NCBI GenBank assembly: GCA_964552325.1
Contig: CAZKHA010000026.1
Span: 1 to 30,904, forward strand
Length of the DNA: 30,904 bases
Direction of reading: 5' to 3'
From: CAZKCK01 sp964552325
GTDB taxonomy: Bacteria; Bacteroidota; Bacteroidia; Bacteroidales; TTA-H9
Of the stretch, positions 15,508-24,719 are shown piece by piece; position 1 is the first letter of the stretch; the number at the start of each line of letters is the position of its first letter. The translations under genes and the position numbers were made by a program. The notes under the pieces are model-generated. The model did not search any database. It saw only the letters and a program-made list of their open reading frames with translations, and had not been told where the DNA came from.

Positions 15508-16935
15508 CTAAAAGCGATAATAGATGAAGGGGTTGAAGCCCGAGGAAGTAATAGAAGCCAATGAGAATAAAAACAAGATAACCACTATGAATGAAATGAC
15601 TAGATGCCGCTTAAGTGGGTAAGGATCAAAATATACCATATCCTGAATTCGTTGTCCTTTTTTGAACGAAGCAAAGAAAGCAAAAAGGATGGCAACAACA
15701 AAAATGGTAAAAAATTCTGGGTTATCAGGTATTGAAAAGCTTTTAAAATTAAAGCTGAACATGCTTTTGTAATACAGCATGGCTTGGCCAAAGTCTTCTA
15801 TCCTAAATATCACCCAGCCGATTACAGCAATAAAGAATGTAAACAAGGTGGCAGGGACTTTCCCAATTTTTTGTAGCAGTTTTAAGAGGAAGAGCCGGTC
15901 GAGTATTAAGAAAAGGCCATGGTAGGCTCCCCAAACGATAAAAGACCAAGAAGCCCCATGCCAAAAACCACTAAAAATGAATACAATCCATAGGTTGAAA
16001 AAAAGGCGGGCTTTGGTATCTACTTTGTTGCCTCCCAAGGGGATATAAAGGTAATTGCGCATCCAAGCCCCTAAAGTCATATGCCATCGGCGCCAAAACT
16101 CGCTGATGCTTTGCGAAATATAAGGGTTGTTGAAGTTCTCGGGGAATTTGAATCCAGTCATTTTGCCAATCCCAATAGCCATATCAGAGTATCCCGAAAA
16201 ATCGAAATATATCTGGAAGGTGTAAGCTAAAATGCCAATCCAGGCAGTGGTGGCATCAAGTGTTGTGTAATCAAGTGCCATTATGCGATCGGCTTCTGCA
16301 CCCATTACATTGGCAATCAATACTTTTTTAGCTAATCCAATAACAAAACGGTAAAATCCTGTAAGCTTATTATCGGTTGTTTCGTTGGCAGAACGGTCGC
16401 TTATTTGGTCGGCAAGTTCGTGGTAACGTATTATTGGGCCTGCTATCAACTTGGGGAAGAATATGATGTAAACTTGATAATCCCAAAAATTGTCAAGTGG
16501 TTTATGCACCCTTCTATAAACATCCACCACATAGGTTATGGTTTCGAAGGTGTAAAACGATATGCCAATAGGTAAGATTAGTTTAGTCCATTTAAATTCC
16601 TCAACGCCAACAACTGCAAGCATTTCGTTAACGTTCTCTACAAAAAAATTGCTGTACTTAAAATAAACCAACAATCCAATATTCACCGTTACTGAAAGCG
16701 TTAGCATTAGCCTCCGTTTAAGTGGCGTTTTTGTGTTCCACATCCACCTAACCAAATGGTAATCAATAAAGGTTGTACCCAGTATTACAAATATAAACTT
16801 GGGAGCACCCCAACTATAGAATATAATGCTGGAAATGAGTATAACAATGTTCTTGTATTTTTTATCCACTGCAAAATAGGCGAGCAGGAACAGCGGTAAA
16901 AAACCAATTAGAAAGACAGCACTGCTAAAGACCAT
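15508..16935 (-). CDS. MBOAT family O-acyltransferase (AlgI-like)
   Basis: This is a polytopic membrane protein of 475 residues. It has the MBOAT signatures: YFDFSGYSDMAIGIGKMTGF (about 243-262), FWRRWHMTLGAWMRNYLYIP (280-299) and SGFWHGASWSF (322-332) with the catalytic-type His326. AlgI-type proteins move an acetyl group across the inner membrane for O-acetylation of extracellular polysaccharide. The frame is open ten codons further up (to 16965), but a promoter element at 16955-16962 lies within that stretch, and MVFSSAVFLIGFLP is how the family begins, so I use 16935. It is followed by the AlgJ/AlgX-like gene, with three bases between. Confidence 0.93.
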   Translation of the reverse strand: MVFSSAVFLIGFLPLFLLAYFAVDKKYKNIVILISSIIFYSWGAPKFIFVILGTTFIDYHLVRWMWNTKTPLKRRLMLTLSVTVNIGLLVYFKYSNFFVENVNEMLAVVGVEEFKWTKLILPIGISFYTFETITYVVDVYRRVHKPLDNFWDYQVYIIFFPKLIAGPIIRYHELADQISDRSANETTDNKLTGFYRFVIGLAKKVLIANVMGAEADRIMALDYTTLDATTAWIGILAYTFQIYFDFSGYSDMAIGIGKMTGFKFPENFNNPYISQSISEFWRRWHMTLGAWMRNYLYIPLGGNKVDTKARLFFNLWIVFIFSGFWHGASWSFIVWGAYHGLFLILDRLFLLKLLQKIGKVPATLFTFFIAVIGWVIFRIEDFGQAMLYYKSMFSFNFKSFSIPDNPEFFTIFVVAILFAFFASFKKGQRIQDMVYFDPYPLKRHLVISFIVVILFLFSLASITSSGFNPFIYYRF

Positions 16936-16954
16936 GAAAGAGGTTTTAAGACAG

Positions 16955-16985
16955 CAAAGTAACAATTTTTTTATTTAGCTGACAA
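16955..16985 (-). promoter_or_regulatory. Promoter of the MBOAT/SGNH operon
   Basis: On the minus strand TTACTTTG (16955-16962) differs from TAnnTTTG at one base. TTG (16983-16985) lies 20 bases upstream. The predicted transcription start, near 16948, is 13 bases before the chosen ATG at 16935. Confidence 0.55.
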
Positions 16986-16997
16986 ACTTGTTGATTA

Positions 16998-19900
16998 TCA
17001 ATAACCAACATTTATTAGCGGTAGATTTACGATGAATTGGCTTCCTTTACCAAGTGTACTCTCAACGGTTATTGTACCATGGTTTTTTCGTGCAAACTCA
17101 GCGCAAAGTATTAAACCTAAGCCAGTTCCTGTTTCATTCGCCGTTCCATTGGTCTTTATCTTTTCGCCTACTTTAAACAATTTTGGCAGAACGTCGTAAC
17201 TAATGCCTACACCGGTATCGGTTACTTTAAGGGCAATTGTATGGTTGGCTTTATCAATAGCTGCCGAAATTGTAACAGAACCTCCAGTGGCAGTGTATTT
17301 TATTGCATTCGAAACTAAATTTCTGATTATGGTTTTAACCATGTTTTGATCAGCCCATGCCGTTGCATCTTCAGGTATATTATTGGTAAGCGTTATGCCT
17401 TTTAACATCGATTGTTGTTTAGCCATGGTTGTGGCTGCCTCTGCAGTATAATATAGGTTGAAATTTTCGGGCACAAATTCCATTGAATTGGCCTGCGATC
17501 TTGACCAATCCAGTAAGTTAAGCAACAGTTTATAAGTGTTTTCGGCCCCTTCCTTTATATTTTCTATGTAGCTTTTTTTGCTCGCATCATCCAATTCATC
17601 AAAGTTTGAACTAAGTAAATCGCTAAATCCTAGTATCACATTGAATGGGCTGCGCAAATCATGTGCAATTATAGAGAAAAACTTGTCTTTAGTATCATTA
17701 AGTTCCGTTAACTTTTGCTTATTGGCCAGTAAAATGTTTTCTTTCTTCAGTTCCTCTGTTATATCGCGTATAACCAACATTCCCAAGAACACATTCTTCG
17801 GCTCATCTTTTACAGGTTGTATTATTATTTCATAATCAGTATTATATACAGTGGTTTTAAACTCGAATGTTTCACCAACAAAGCATTTTTGCATCATTTC
17901 TTCTAAATTGGTTTTCAGGTTTGGTGAGATGCAACCTGCTGCTGGCTTACCTTCTTCAATTGGCGAGTGCAGTTTTAGCTGTTGAATGACCGGCCCATCG
18001 GCCAATACTATATTTAAAGCTTTGTCGAACAAAACAATACCTATAGAAGGAAGTTGGCGTGCAAGCGAGCGGTATAGTGTATCTTGCCTAGTAAGCGATT
18101 TTTCTGTTTCTTTCAATAGGGTAATATCTTCTTTTATAGCCAAATAATGGGTGATAAATCCATTCGAATCAACAACAGGCGAAATGATGGCATTTTCCCA
18201 GAATAGACTGCCATCTTTTTTCTTGTTACAAAACTCGCCTTTCCAAGTTTTACCCTTATTAATCGTTTCCCAAAAATTTTGGTAAAAGTTTGGCTCATGA
18301 TATCCTGAATGCATTAGTTCGCCTGGTGAGTTTCCTAAGGCTTCTTCCAACGTATAGCCTGTAGTTTTTATAAAGGCAGGATTGGCGTAGGTGATTTTTC
18401 CTAAATTATTGGTAATTAATATTGTACTTGGTGTTTGCGTAATGGCAGTCCAAAGAACTTTGTTTTCTTCTATCGTTTTTGATATGGTGGTAATATCGCG
18501 GATAGCCGCAACACGCATTGAACGGCCTCTAAATTTGATTGGTTTGCTTAGTATTTCAACTTGCTTTATGGTTCCATCCTCTAAAACCATGTTTGTAGTA
18601 TAATCCACAAAATTGGTTTTAAACGCAACGGTTTGAAATTTTTTAACTTGTTCGCTATCAAAGTATTTAAAAATGTCAGTACCTATCAGTTCATCAACAC
18701 TTTTACCAAATAGTAGCGCAGCACGCTCGTTAAGGTCGGCTATTTTGCCATTTGAATGGATGATAATCCCTTCGAAGGTAGAGTTACTTAAATCTTTAAA
18801 TCGTTTTTGGCTCTTTTTATTCACGCGTAGCATATAAATCATAAATAACAGGATAGCCACGAAAGCCATTACCGAAATACCAAGAATCTGTTTGTTTTTA
18901 GTTGATATCTGTTGAAGATGGGCCTTCTGGCGTAAATCCTCGTTACTGGATACTGCTAGGCTGATTTCTTGAAATTTGTTGTTATTGAATGAGTTAAGGA
19001 GTGAATCGGCTATTAATGCATATTTTTTTTGATACCCAAATGCCTCTCCAATCATACCATTTATTACATGCAGTTTTACCAATTCACCATACACTTCTTT
19101 TATTCGATCAGCTGATTGCGATTGATAAGCGTAATCAAGGCTTTTTTTAAGTTCAATTTCAGCATCAGCTAGTTTGCCCATTAGCATTAAAACTTTGCCC
19201 ATTTTAAGGCTAGTGTTGGCTAATAGAAAAGCATCCTGTTCGCTTGTAAAAACCAGCATGCTTTTAGATAGCAGGTCTAGGGCTTCTTTGAATTTTTTCT
19301 GCGCACTGTAATTATCTGCCATCGAGCTATATATCTTGCCCAAAAGGAGATTTTCAGTGGATGTTGTTTTTTTAACCTTTGCAAGATGATCGATAGCTTT
19401 TTTAAAAAAGCCAAGCCCTTCATCAAATTGTTTTAGTTGGGTAAATACAATACCTAGGTAGGTTTCGGAGTGCGCCAGCTCAAAAGCTTGGTTTCGTTTT
19501 TGGCGAATGGTATAGGCTATGTTAAAGCTTGACAAGGCTGAATCAAGCTGATTCATCGAAAGGCTTATTAAACCCAGGTTATTTAAAATAACCGATTGCC
19601 CAAAAACATCCCCTTCGCGTTGAAAAGTTACCATGGCTTGATTGTACATCCGCCTTGCTGTTATAAAATTGTTTTGTGCAAAATACACATTGCCCATGTT
19701 GCACAAACTATAGGCTGCGGCATTGTGGTTTAAGTATTTGCTATGCAAGCTGTAACACGAAAAGTAGTTTTTTAGGGCAAGGTAGCTAAGCCCTCTATGA
19801 TTATAGTTGTCGCCTAATAAGTTATAAACTTCGGCCAATTTTTTTGTGTTGTTGCTGCCAATGCAGAGGGCTTCAAGTTTTTTTAGGTAAATCTCACAAG

Positions 19901-20099
19901 TTATCGGTTCGCTTACTTTGGTTAATTCAATAATCTTGTAAAGCTCTTTTGCAAGTATTGAATCAGGCGATTTAGTCCCAACAAGCGTTAAATAATTGGT
20001 TATGCTTTGATTAAGAAGCGAATCGTACTTAGTAGCGTTCAAATTGCCCCATGAACCAATCAAGAAGGCACATAGTAAAAGAAGAGAACTATTTCTCAT
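16998..20099 (-). CDS. TPR- and PAS-containing sensor histidine kinase
   Basis: Numbered from the ATG at 20099 (1033 residues), a signal peptide (1-22) is followed by a helical TPR region (about 90-360). One membrane helix follows (405-424), then three PAS-like domains (about 430-540, 550-665 and 675-785). HisKA has His813 in FFSIIAHDLRSP, and the HATPase domain has NLVSNAIKY, DTGVGIS and GTGLGL. The TPR region would face the periplasm and sense protein or peptide contacts, with the kinase in the cytoplasm. There is no receiver domain and no response regulator in the window. The frame opens 12 codons further up, but MRNSSLLLL makes the better signal peptide. Confidence 0.93.
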   Translation of the reverse strand: MRNSSLLLLCAFLIGSWGNLNATKYDSLLNQSITNYLTLVGTKSPDSILAKELYKIIELTKVSEPITCEIYLKKLEALCIGSNNTKKLAEVYNLLGDNYNHRGLSYLALKNYFSCYSLHSKYLNHNAAAYSLCNMGNVYFAQNNFITARRMYNQAMVTFQREGDVFGQSVILNNLGLISLSMNQLDSALSSFNIAYTIRQKRNQAFELAHSETYLGIVFTQLKQFDEGLGFFKKAIDHLAKVKKTTSTENLLLGKIYSSMADNYSAQKKFKEALDLLSKSMLVFTSEQDAFLLANTSLKMGKVLMLMGKLADAEIELKKSLDYAYQSQSADRIKEVYGELVKLHVINGMIGEAFGYQKKYALIADSLLNSFNNNKFQEISLAVSSNEDLRQKAHLQQISTKNKQILGISVMAFVAILLFMIYMLRVNKKSQKRFKDLSNSTFEGIIIHSNGKIADLNERAALLFGKSVDELIGTDIFKYFDSEQVKKFQTVAFKTNFVDYTTNMVLEDGTIKQVEILSKPIKFRGRSMRVAAIRDITTISKTIEENKVLWTAITQTPSTILITNNLGKITYANPAFIKTTGYTLEEALGNSPGELMHSGYHEPNFYQNFWETINKGKTWKGEFCNKKKDGSLFWENAIISPVVDSNGFITHYLAIKEDITLLKETEKSLTRQDTLYRSLARQLPSIGIVLFDKALNIVLADGPVIQQLKLHSPIEEGKPAAGCISPNLKTNLEEMMQKCFVGETFEFKTTVYNTDYEIIIQPVKDEPKNVFLGMLVIRDITEELKKENILLANKQKLTELNDTKDKFFSIIAHDLRSPFNVILGFSDLLSSNFDELDDASKKSYIENIKEGAENTYKLLLNLLDWSRSQANSMEFVPENFNLYYTAEAATTMAKQQSMLKGITLTNNIPEDATAWADQNMVKTIIRNLVSNAIKYTATGGSVTISAAIDKANHTIALKVTDTGVGISYDVLPKLFKVGEKIKTNGTANETGTGLGLILCAEFARKNHGTITVESTLGKGSQFIVNLPLINVGY

Positions 20100-20113
20100 T
20101 CCATTTTTATGAG

Positions 20114-20121
20114 CAAACTTG
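20114..20121 (-). promoter_or_regulatory. Possible -7 element of the histidine kinase gene
   Basis: CAAGTTTG on the minus strand differs from TAnnTTTG at one base and lies 14 bases before the chosen ATG at 20099. No TTG is seen at normal spacing, so this is weak. Confidence 0.3.
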
Positions 20122-20266
20122 ATGGTATATAACATATTAGGGGTTGATATAGAATAACATTTTTTGAATACGATGCGTGCCTAAAGCAAAAGTTGGGTTA
20201 AGAGTCGTTGTTATACTTTTAACCTAAGCCATTATACTTAAACGCTGCAAAAAGGTTTCAGCAAAT

Positions 20267-20296
20267 AAAAAAGCCTCTCCCTAATAAGGAAGAGGC
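20267..20296 (-). terminator. Rho-independent terminator of the 2-oxoacid oxidoreductase operon
   Basis: On the minus strand GCCTCT (20291-20296) pairs with AGAGGC (20273-20278); the stem can be extended by two G-C pairs with one bulge. Six T follow (20267-20272). It lies 24 bases beyond the stop of the gamma subunit gene. Confidence 0.85.
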
Positions 20297-20320
20297 ATCT
20301 CGGCAATTTGCGTAAAATTT

Positions 20321-20872
20321 TTAAAGAAGGTGAATGCTTTGAACCACTTCAAAACCTTTGTTTATGGCATCAATATTCATGGGGATGAGTTTATGATGCC
20401 TTGTTGGGAGTGATTTTTTTAAGCCTTTCTCCACATTTTCGAGTTTTACGATGGGTTTAATTTTTAAGAATGCGCCCATTACAATCATATTGAAGGTTTT
20501 AGCGGAGTCCATTTTTGCGGCTTCCTCGGCAGCTTCAACCTTATAAATGTTGATGTCAGTGCGGGTTGGGTGATGTGTGATGCCGTTTGGGTCGTAAAGC
20601 AATGTGCCACCGGGTTTAACGCTTTTCTCAAATTTATCCATCGATTGTTGGTTCAGGATAATAGCGGTGTCGAATTGATTAAGTACCGGAGAGCTAATCC
20701 GTTCATCGCTTAAGATAACAGCCACATTGGCAGTGCCTCCACGCATTTCAGGGCCGTATGATGGCATCCAGCTAACTTCTTGGTCTTGCATCATTCCTGA
20801 GTAGGCCAATATTTTGCCCATTGAGAGCACACCTTGGCCCCCAAATCCTGCTATGATAATTTCTTCAGTCAT
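20321..20872 (-). CDS. 2-oxoacid:ferredoxin oxidoreductase, gamma subunit
   Basis: The protein begins MTEEIIIAGFGGQGVLSMGK, the GFGGQGV motif (9-15) of the gamma domain. GPEMRGGTANVAVILSD (about 40-56) and FDTAIILNQQSMDKF follow. Together with the alpha and beta chains and the ferredoxin it should carry out CoA-dependent oxidative decarboxylation of a 2-oxoacid, with ferredoxin as electron acceptor, in the cytoplasm. It is the last gene of the operon, 21 bases after beta, and is followed by a terminator. The chain set resembles those annotated as Vor or Kor, so the substrate (branched-chain 2-oxoacid or 2-oxoglutarate) is not settled. Confidence 0.93.
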   Translation of the reverse strand: MTEEIIIAGFGGQGVLSMGKILAYSGMMQDQEVSWMPSYGPEMRGGTANVAVILSDERISSPVLNQFDTAIILNQQSMDKFEKSVKPGGTLLYDPNGITHHPTRTDINIYKVEAAEEAAKMDSAKTFNMIVMGAFLKIKPIVKLENVEKGLKKSLPTRHHKLIPMNIDAINKGFEVVQSIHLL

Positions 20873-20893
20873 TTTCAGATCGTGTTTAATGCG

Positions 20894-21688
20894 TTATCCT
20901 TTATTTACCATTTCGCCATTTACCTTTATGTCACCAAGCGGATAGAATGGGAACATGTGATCCACCATCCACTCATTGGCTTTTACGGGTGATAGTTTCC
21001 ATCCTGAGTTACAGTTAGAAACGATTTCTACAAAGGTAACCCCTTTGTCGAGTTTCTGGTTTTCGAAGGCTTGCCGGATAGCTTTTTTAGCTTTACGAAC
21101 ATTGCCCGGTGTATGAACCGAATGCCTTGAAACTGAATACGTGCCAGGTAGTTGTGCCACCAGTTCAGTCATACGCAAGGGATTTCCCATCAGTTTAAGG
21201 TCGCGGCCATAGGGTGAGGTAGAGGTTGGCATCCCTTGAAGCGTAGTAGGTGCCATCTGTCCACCAGTCATCCCATAAATGCCATTATTAATGAAGAAAA
21301 TTGCAAAGTTTTCTCCACGGTTACATGCATGTATGGTTTCGGCAGTGCCTATGGCGGCTAAATCGCCATCACCTTGGTAGGTAAAAACATATTTATTGGG
21401 ATAAACACGTTTTACACCTGTGGCCACGGCAGGGGCACGACCATGTGCAGCTTGCTGCATATCAATATCAAAATAATTATAGGCTAATACTGAGCAACCA
21501 ACCGGCGCAATACCAATGGTTTCGTGCTGTATGCCCATTTCTTCAATTACTTCTGCAATAATACGGTGAGCCGTACCATGACCGCATCCGGGGCAGTAGT
21601 GCATCACATTGTCAGTTAGCACACTGGTCTTTTTATAGACTGTAAATTCGGGGGTGCGGATTTCGGGGATATCAAAATTTTCTGCCAT
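20894..21688 (-). CDS. 2-oxoacid:ferredoxin oxidoreductase, beta (thiamine diphosphate) subunit
   Basis: The N-terminal part has HYCPGCGHGTAHRII (Cys32, Cys35). The thiamine diphosphate/Mg motif runs from GDGDLAAIGTAETIHA (106-121) to NN (134-135). GCSVLAY and HGRAPAVATGVKR are also conserved in the family. This subunit binds the cofactor that attacks the 2-oxoacid. At 264 residues it is the compact beta chain of multi-subunit enzymes. Two bases separate it from the alpha gene, so the two are made together. Confidence 0.94.
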   Translation of the reverse strand: MAENFDIPEIRTPEFTVYKKTSVLTDNVMHYCPGCGHGTAHRIIAEVIEEMGIQHETIGIAPVGCSVLAYNYFDIDMQQAAHGRAPAVATGVKRVYPNKYVFTYQGDGDLAAIGTAETIHACNRGENFAIFFINNGIYGMTGGQMAPTTLQGMPTSTSPYGRDLKLMGNPLRMTELVAQLPGTYSVSRHSVHTPGNVRKAKKAIRQAFENQKLDKGVTFVEIVSNCNSGWKLSPVKANEWMVDHMFPFYPLGDIKVNGEMVNKG

Positions 21689-21690
21689 AA

Positions 21691-22773
21691 TTATCCTCCA
21701 ATTAATATGTTTTCAAGGGCTTTTTCTACTTCTGAGGGTGATGGAATGATGCCACCATATCGGCCAAAATGCTCAACTTTTACTTTGCCATTAACGGCCA
21801 AGCGAACATCTTCAACCATTTGACCAGCATTCATCTCAACAGTTAAAATCCCTTTGACCTTATCGGCAAGTTTATTAATAGCCTCAGAAGGGAAGGGGAA
21901 GAGTGTTATTGGCCTTAAGATGCCAACTTTTATGCCTTTTTCACGGGCAAGCTGCATGGCTTTTTGGCTGATACGGGCTGATGATCCAAAGGCAACAATA
22001 AGGTATTCAGCATCTTCGCAACCAAAGGTTTCGTAACGGGTTTCCTCTTCCTGCATCCTTTTATATTTGGCTTGCAGTTTATGGTTGTGTATTTCTTGTT
22101 TGGATGAATCGAGCTCAAGGCTTGTGATTATACTGCGATGCTTGTTAGGTGATTTGCCAGTGGTAGCCCAAGCATAGGTTTCCTTAATATATTGGTCGTC
22201 CATCCTTGGCTTTTGTTCCTCAAGCTCCACTTTTTCCATCATTTGGCCAATAACGCCATCTGACAGGATTAGTACAGGGCTGAGGTATTTAAACGCGAGT
22301 TCGAAACCCAGTACCATAAAATCGGCCATTTCTTGTACCGAAGCTGGAGCTAATACCAAAAGACGGTAATCGCCATGCCCGCCACCTTTGGTTGACTGAA
22401 AATAATCGGATTGTGAGGGTTGAATGGTTCCAAGGCCTGGGCCTCCGCGAACCACGTTAACAATAACGCAAGGTAGTTCGGCACCAGCAATGTACGAGAT
22501 GCCTTCTTGTTTTAGGCTGATACCAGGACTGCTTGAAGATGTGAACACTTTTTTGCCACATGCTGCTGCGCCATAAACCATGTTAATGGCGGCTACTTCG
22601 CTTTCAGCCTGAAGCACAACCATCCCAGTGCGTTCATGGGGTTTCTCGGCCATCAAGTATTCTAGCACTTCGCTCTGTGGGGTAATTGGATAGCCAAAAT
22701 AAGCATCGGCACCGGCACGTATGGCGGCTTCCGCAATCGCCTCATTGCCTTTCATTAATTTAAGTTCTTTCAT
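21691..22773 (-). CDS. 2-oxoacid:ferredoxin oxidoreductase, alpha subunit (VorB/KorA type)
   Basis: MKGNEAIAEAAIRAGADAYFGYPITPQSEVLEYL is the characteristic opening of the alpha chain. AESEVAAINMVYGAAACGKKVFTSSSSPG, the RGGPGLGTIQPSQSDYFQ block (about 109-126) and a C-terminal transketolase-C-like domain (about 240-360, with GSSARISQKAM and VEMNAGQMVEDVR) follow. The 360-residue form has no fused gamma domain; gamma is a separate gene here. The ferredoxin gene lies 32 bases upstream. The opening block most resembles proteins annotated VorB, but substrate cannot be fixed from sequence alone. Confidence 0.94.
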   Translation of the reverse strand: MKELKLMKGNEAIAEAAIRAGADAYFGYPITPQSEVLEYLMAEKPHERTGMVVLQAESEVAAINMVYGAAACGKKVFTSSSSPGISLKQEGISYIAGAELPCVIVNVVRGGPGLGTIQPSQSDYFQSTKGGGHGDYRLLVLAPASVQEMADFMVLGFELAFKYLSPVLILSDGVIGQMMEKVELEEQKPRMDDQYIKETYAWATTGKSPNKHRSIITSLELDSSKQEIHNHKLQAKYKRMQEEETRYETFGCEDAEYLIVAFGSSARISQKAMQLAREKGIKVGILRPITLFPFPSEAINKLADKVKGILTVEMNAGQMVEDVRLAVNGKVKVEHFGRYGGIIPSPSEVEKALENILIGG

Positions 22774-22805
22774 GCCTTATGAATGTTTTTACGGTTTCTG
22801 ATAAT

Positions 22806-23027
22806 TTACACTTTAGCCCGGTAAACTGTAATTACGCCATCGGGGCAAACAACGGCACAATTGGAACAACCGATACACTCGGCATTTACTTTGATGGCAA
22901 ATTTGTATCCCTTGCCATTTACTTCATCTGACATAGCCAGAACATCGTTCGGACAAGCTGTGGTGCATACTTCGCATCCTTTGCAGCGTTCGATGTCAAT
23001 TTCTACATCGCCTTTGACCTTCGCCAT
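22806..23027 (-). CDS. Two-[4Fe-4S] ferredoxin subunit of the 2-oxoacid oxidoreductase
   Basis: The 73-residue protein has two classic clusters. Cys15, 18, 21 and 25 form the first (CKGCEVCTTACP), and Cys51, 54, 57 and 61 the second (CIGCSNCAVVCP). A longer loop between them has NGKGYKF. It should pass electrons from the thiamine-bound intermediate to a soluble ferredoxin. It is the first gene of the operon and is followed by alpha, beta and gamma in that order. Confidence 0.94.
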   Translation of the reverse strand: MAKVKGDVEIDIERCKGCEVCTTACPNDVLAMSDEVNGKGYKFAIKVNAECIGCSNCAVVCPDGVITVYRAKV

Positions 23028-23411
23028 AATGATTGATTTTAATGTGATAAGTTGAGATTCGGGATGACGAAATTACAGAATAAAATCGACACCCCATAAA
23101 ATCGCTCCCACCATTCTACCCAATCCTTCTTTAATTTAGATTCGGTTCAGATTAAAATAGAACAGTTAGTATATTTAAAACTTGTGCTTTAGACTCGAGA
23201 CGATAGAACCTAACTTTTATACTATCACCTACTAAACAATTTTTTTTGATGATGTTAAAGAGAATTCAGACCCAAAATAATGCAGACTTCCCTTAAAAGC
23301 CAATATTCTGAAAGATAGCTTGGTGATGCTGATAACGCTGATTCTTGCCCAAACAAAAAGCTTCACCTTGCCAATAAATGACTTGCAAGACTCCTATATT
23401 CGATAAGGTTC
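23028..23411. other. 384-base gap without a recognised gene
   Basis: The gap lies between the ferredoxin gene and the end of the mechanosensitive channel gene. A weak -7-like element, TAATTTCG, is on the minus strand at 23068-23075, 41 bases before the ferredoxin ATG. A plus-strand frame at 23326-23406 encodes only 26 residues with a hydrophobic start (MLITLILAQ), and another at about 23249 gives 15. These look like chance or remnant frames. I see no tRNA and no strong hairpin. Confidence 0.6.
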
Positions 23412-24683
23412 TCAGCTATTGGTTAATGCGGTTTTAAAATCGGCTCCGCTAGGGCTTTGGAAGGTCTTGAGTTCAAAAAACGGTGTGCTTGCAATAATGT
23501 GATCAAAAATATCGGCTTGGATGTTTTCGTACTTTTCCCAATCAGTGGTTGAAGTAAAGCAATAGATTTGAATGGGTAAGCCTTTTTCGGTAGGAGCAAG
23601 ATGGCGAACTAAGTAGGTCATATCCTTCTTGATATCTGGATTATTCTTTAGATAGGCATTTAAATACGCCCTGAATATTCCCAGGTTTGTTTGCCGCTTA
23701 CCATTTACTATAATATTCTCATCAACATGGTTTTGTGTATTGTAACGTTCAATCTCGGCTTGTGTTTCTCTTACATAATCGGTTATATAGTTCACATTTT
23801 CAAAGGCCTTAAGCATCTCTGGGGTGCAGAATTTTACACTGTTCACATCAATATAAATTGATCTAGTAATGCGCCTGCCACCCGATTCTTCCATGCCTCT
23901 CCAGTTTTTAACACTATCGCTAACCAAGGTATAGGCAGGTAGGGTAGAGGTGGTGCGGTCAAAATTCTGGACTTTAACAGTGGTGAGCGAGATTTCGCTA
24001 ATCGTACCATCAATATCGTGTTTTGGCAATGAAATCCAATCACCAATTTTAACCATATTATTGGCAGTAAGCTGAATGCCAGCTACAAATCCGAGTATGC
24101 TATCCTTAAACACCAACAATAATACGGCTGACATAGCTCCAAGCCCGCCTAAAAGTACCCCAGGCGTTTGCTCGAGTAGAATGGAGATGATGATGATGGC
24201 ACAAATGGCATAAACAATTATTTTGCCTACTTGTATAAATCCTTTAAGGGGTCGGTTTCTCGCGTTTTCGCTTGTAAGGTAGTAATCATGAGCAGCTTCT
24301 AAAAAGGCATCGGACGAAATAGCAACAATAAATACCATGTAAACCGACATGGAACGCTGCACAAAAAAGATTAGGTTGTGTAAATCGCTTACGGTAATAG
24401 GAGTAAGCTTATAGAGGATAATGGCAGGGGCAAAATAACAAAGCCGCTTAAAAAACTTGCGTTCAAGCAAGAAATCGTCAAACTGCGATTTTGAGTTGGC
24501 AACCAAGCGCTTCAATAAGCGGTAAAGTATCTTTTTAACAATGTAATACGATACAAAAGCGAGAAAAAGAATGATAAAAAACCAAAGATAATCGGCTACC
24601 AGCTCAGCAAAGAATGAGTTCCATCCATGGTCAGCAAGCCATTCGCGGGTTTGCATACTCAGGTTTTTTAAAAGTTCAGTCAT
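23412..24683 (-). CDS. MscS-family mechanosensitive channel, YbdG-like
   Basis: The first 200 residues hold about five membrane helices. The pore-lining MscS stretch is LLGGLGAMSAVLLLVFKDSILGFVAGIQLTANN (about residues 178-210). The beta domain then has VKIGDWISLPKHDIDGTISEISLTTVKVQNFD, and DSVKNWRGMEESGGRRITRSI is very like E. coli YbdG. The C-terminal domain (about 270-423) is extended as in that subfamily. It should release osmolytes when membrane tension rises. It has its own promoter element at 24708-24715 and could also be reached from upstream genes, the closest being 36 bases away. Confidence 0.92.
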   Translation of the reverse strand: MTELLKNLSMQTREWLADHGWNSFFAELVADYLWFFIILFLAFVSYYIVKKILYRLLKRLVANSKSQFDDFLLERKFFKRLCYFAPAIILYKLTPITVSDLHNLIFFVQRSMSVYMVFIVAISSDAFLEAAHDYYLTSENARNRPLKGFIQVGKIIVYAICAIIIISILLEQTPGVLLGGLGAMSAVLLLVFKDSILGFVAGIQLTANNMVKIGDWISLPKHDIDGTISEISLTTVKVQNFDRTTSTLPAYTLVSDSVKNWRGMEESGGRRITRSIYIDVNSVKFCTPEMLKAFENVNYITDYVRETQAEIERYNTQNHVDENIIVNGKRQTNLGIFRAYLNAYLKNNPDIKKDMTYLVRHLAPTEKGLPIQIYCFTSTTDWEKYENIQADIFDHIIASTPFFELKTFQSPSGADFKTALTNS

Positions 24684-24707
24684 AGGGTTTGGCTTTCAAA
24701 TTAGGTG

Positions 24708-24715
24708 CAAAAGTA
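24708..24715 (-). promoter_or_regulatory. -7 element of the YbdG-like channel gene
   Basis: TACTTTTG on the minus strand fits TAnnTTTG and lies 24 bases before the ATG at 24683. TTG lies 24 bases upstream, slightly beyond the usual range. Confidence 0.55.
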
Positions 24716-24719
24716 ACTA

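Noticed and set aside
23326..23406. Tiny frame with a hydrophobic N-terminus (26 residues)
   Set aside because: Too short, no promoter of the TAnnTTTG type, and no similarity that I recognise; kept only as a note on the gap.
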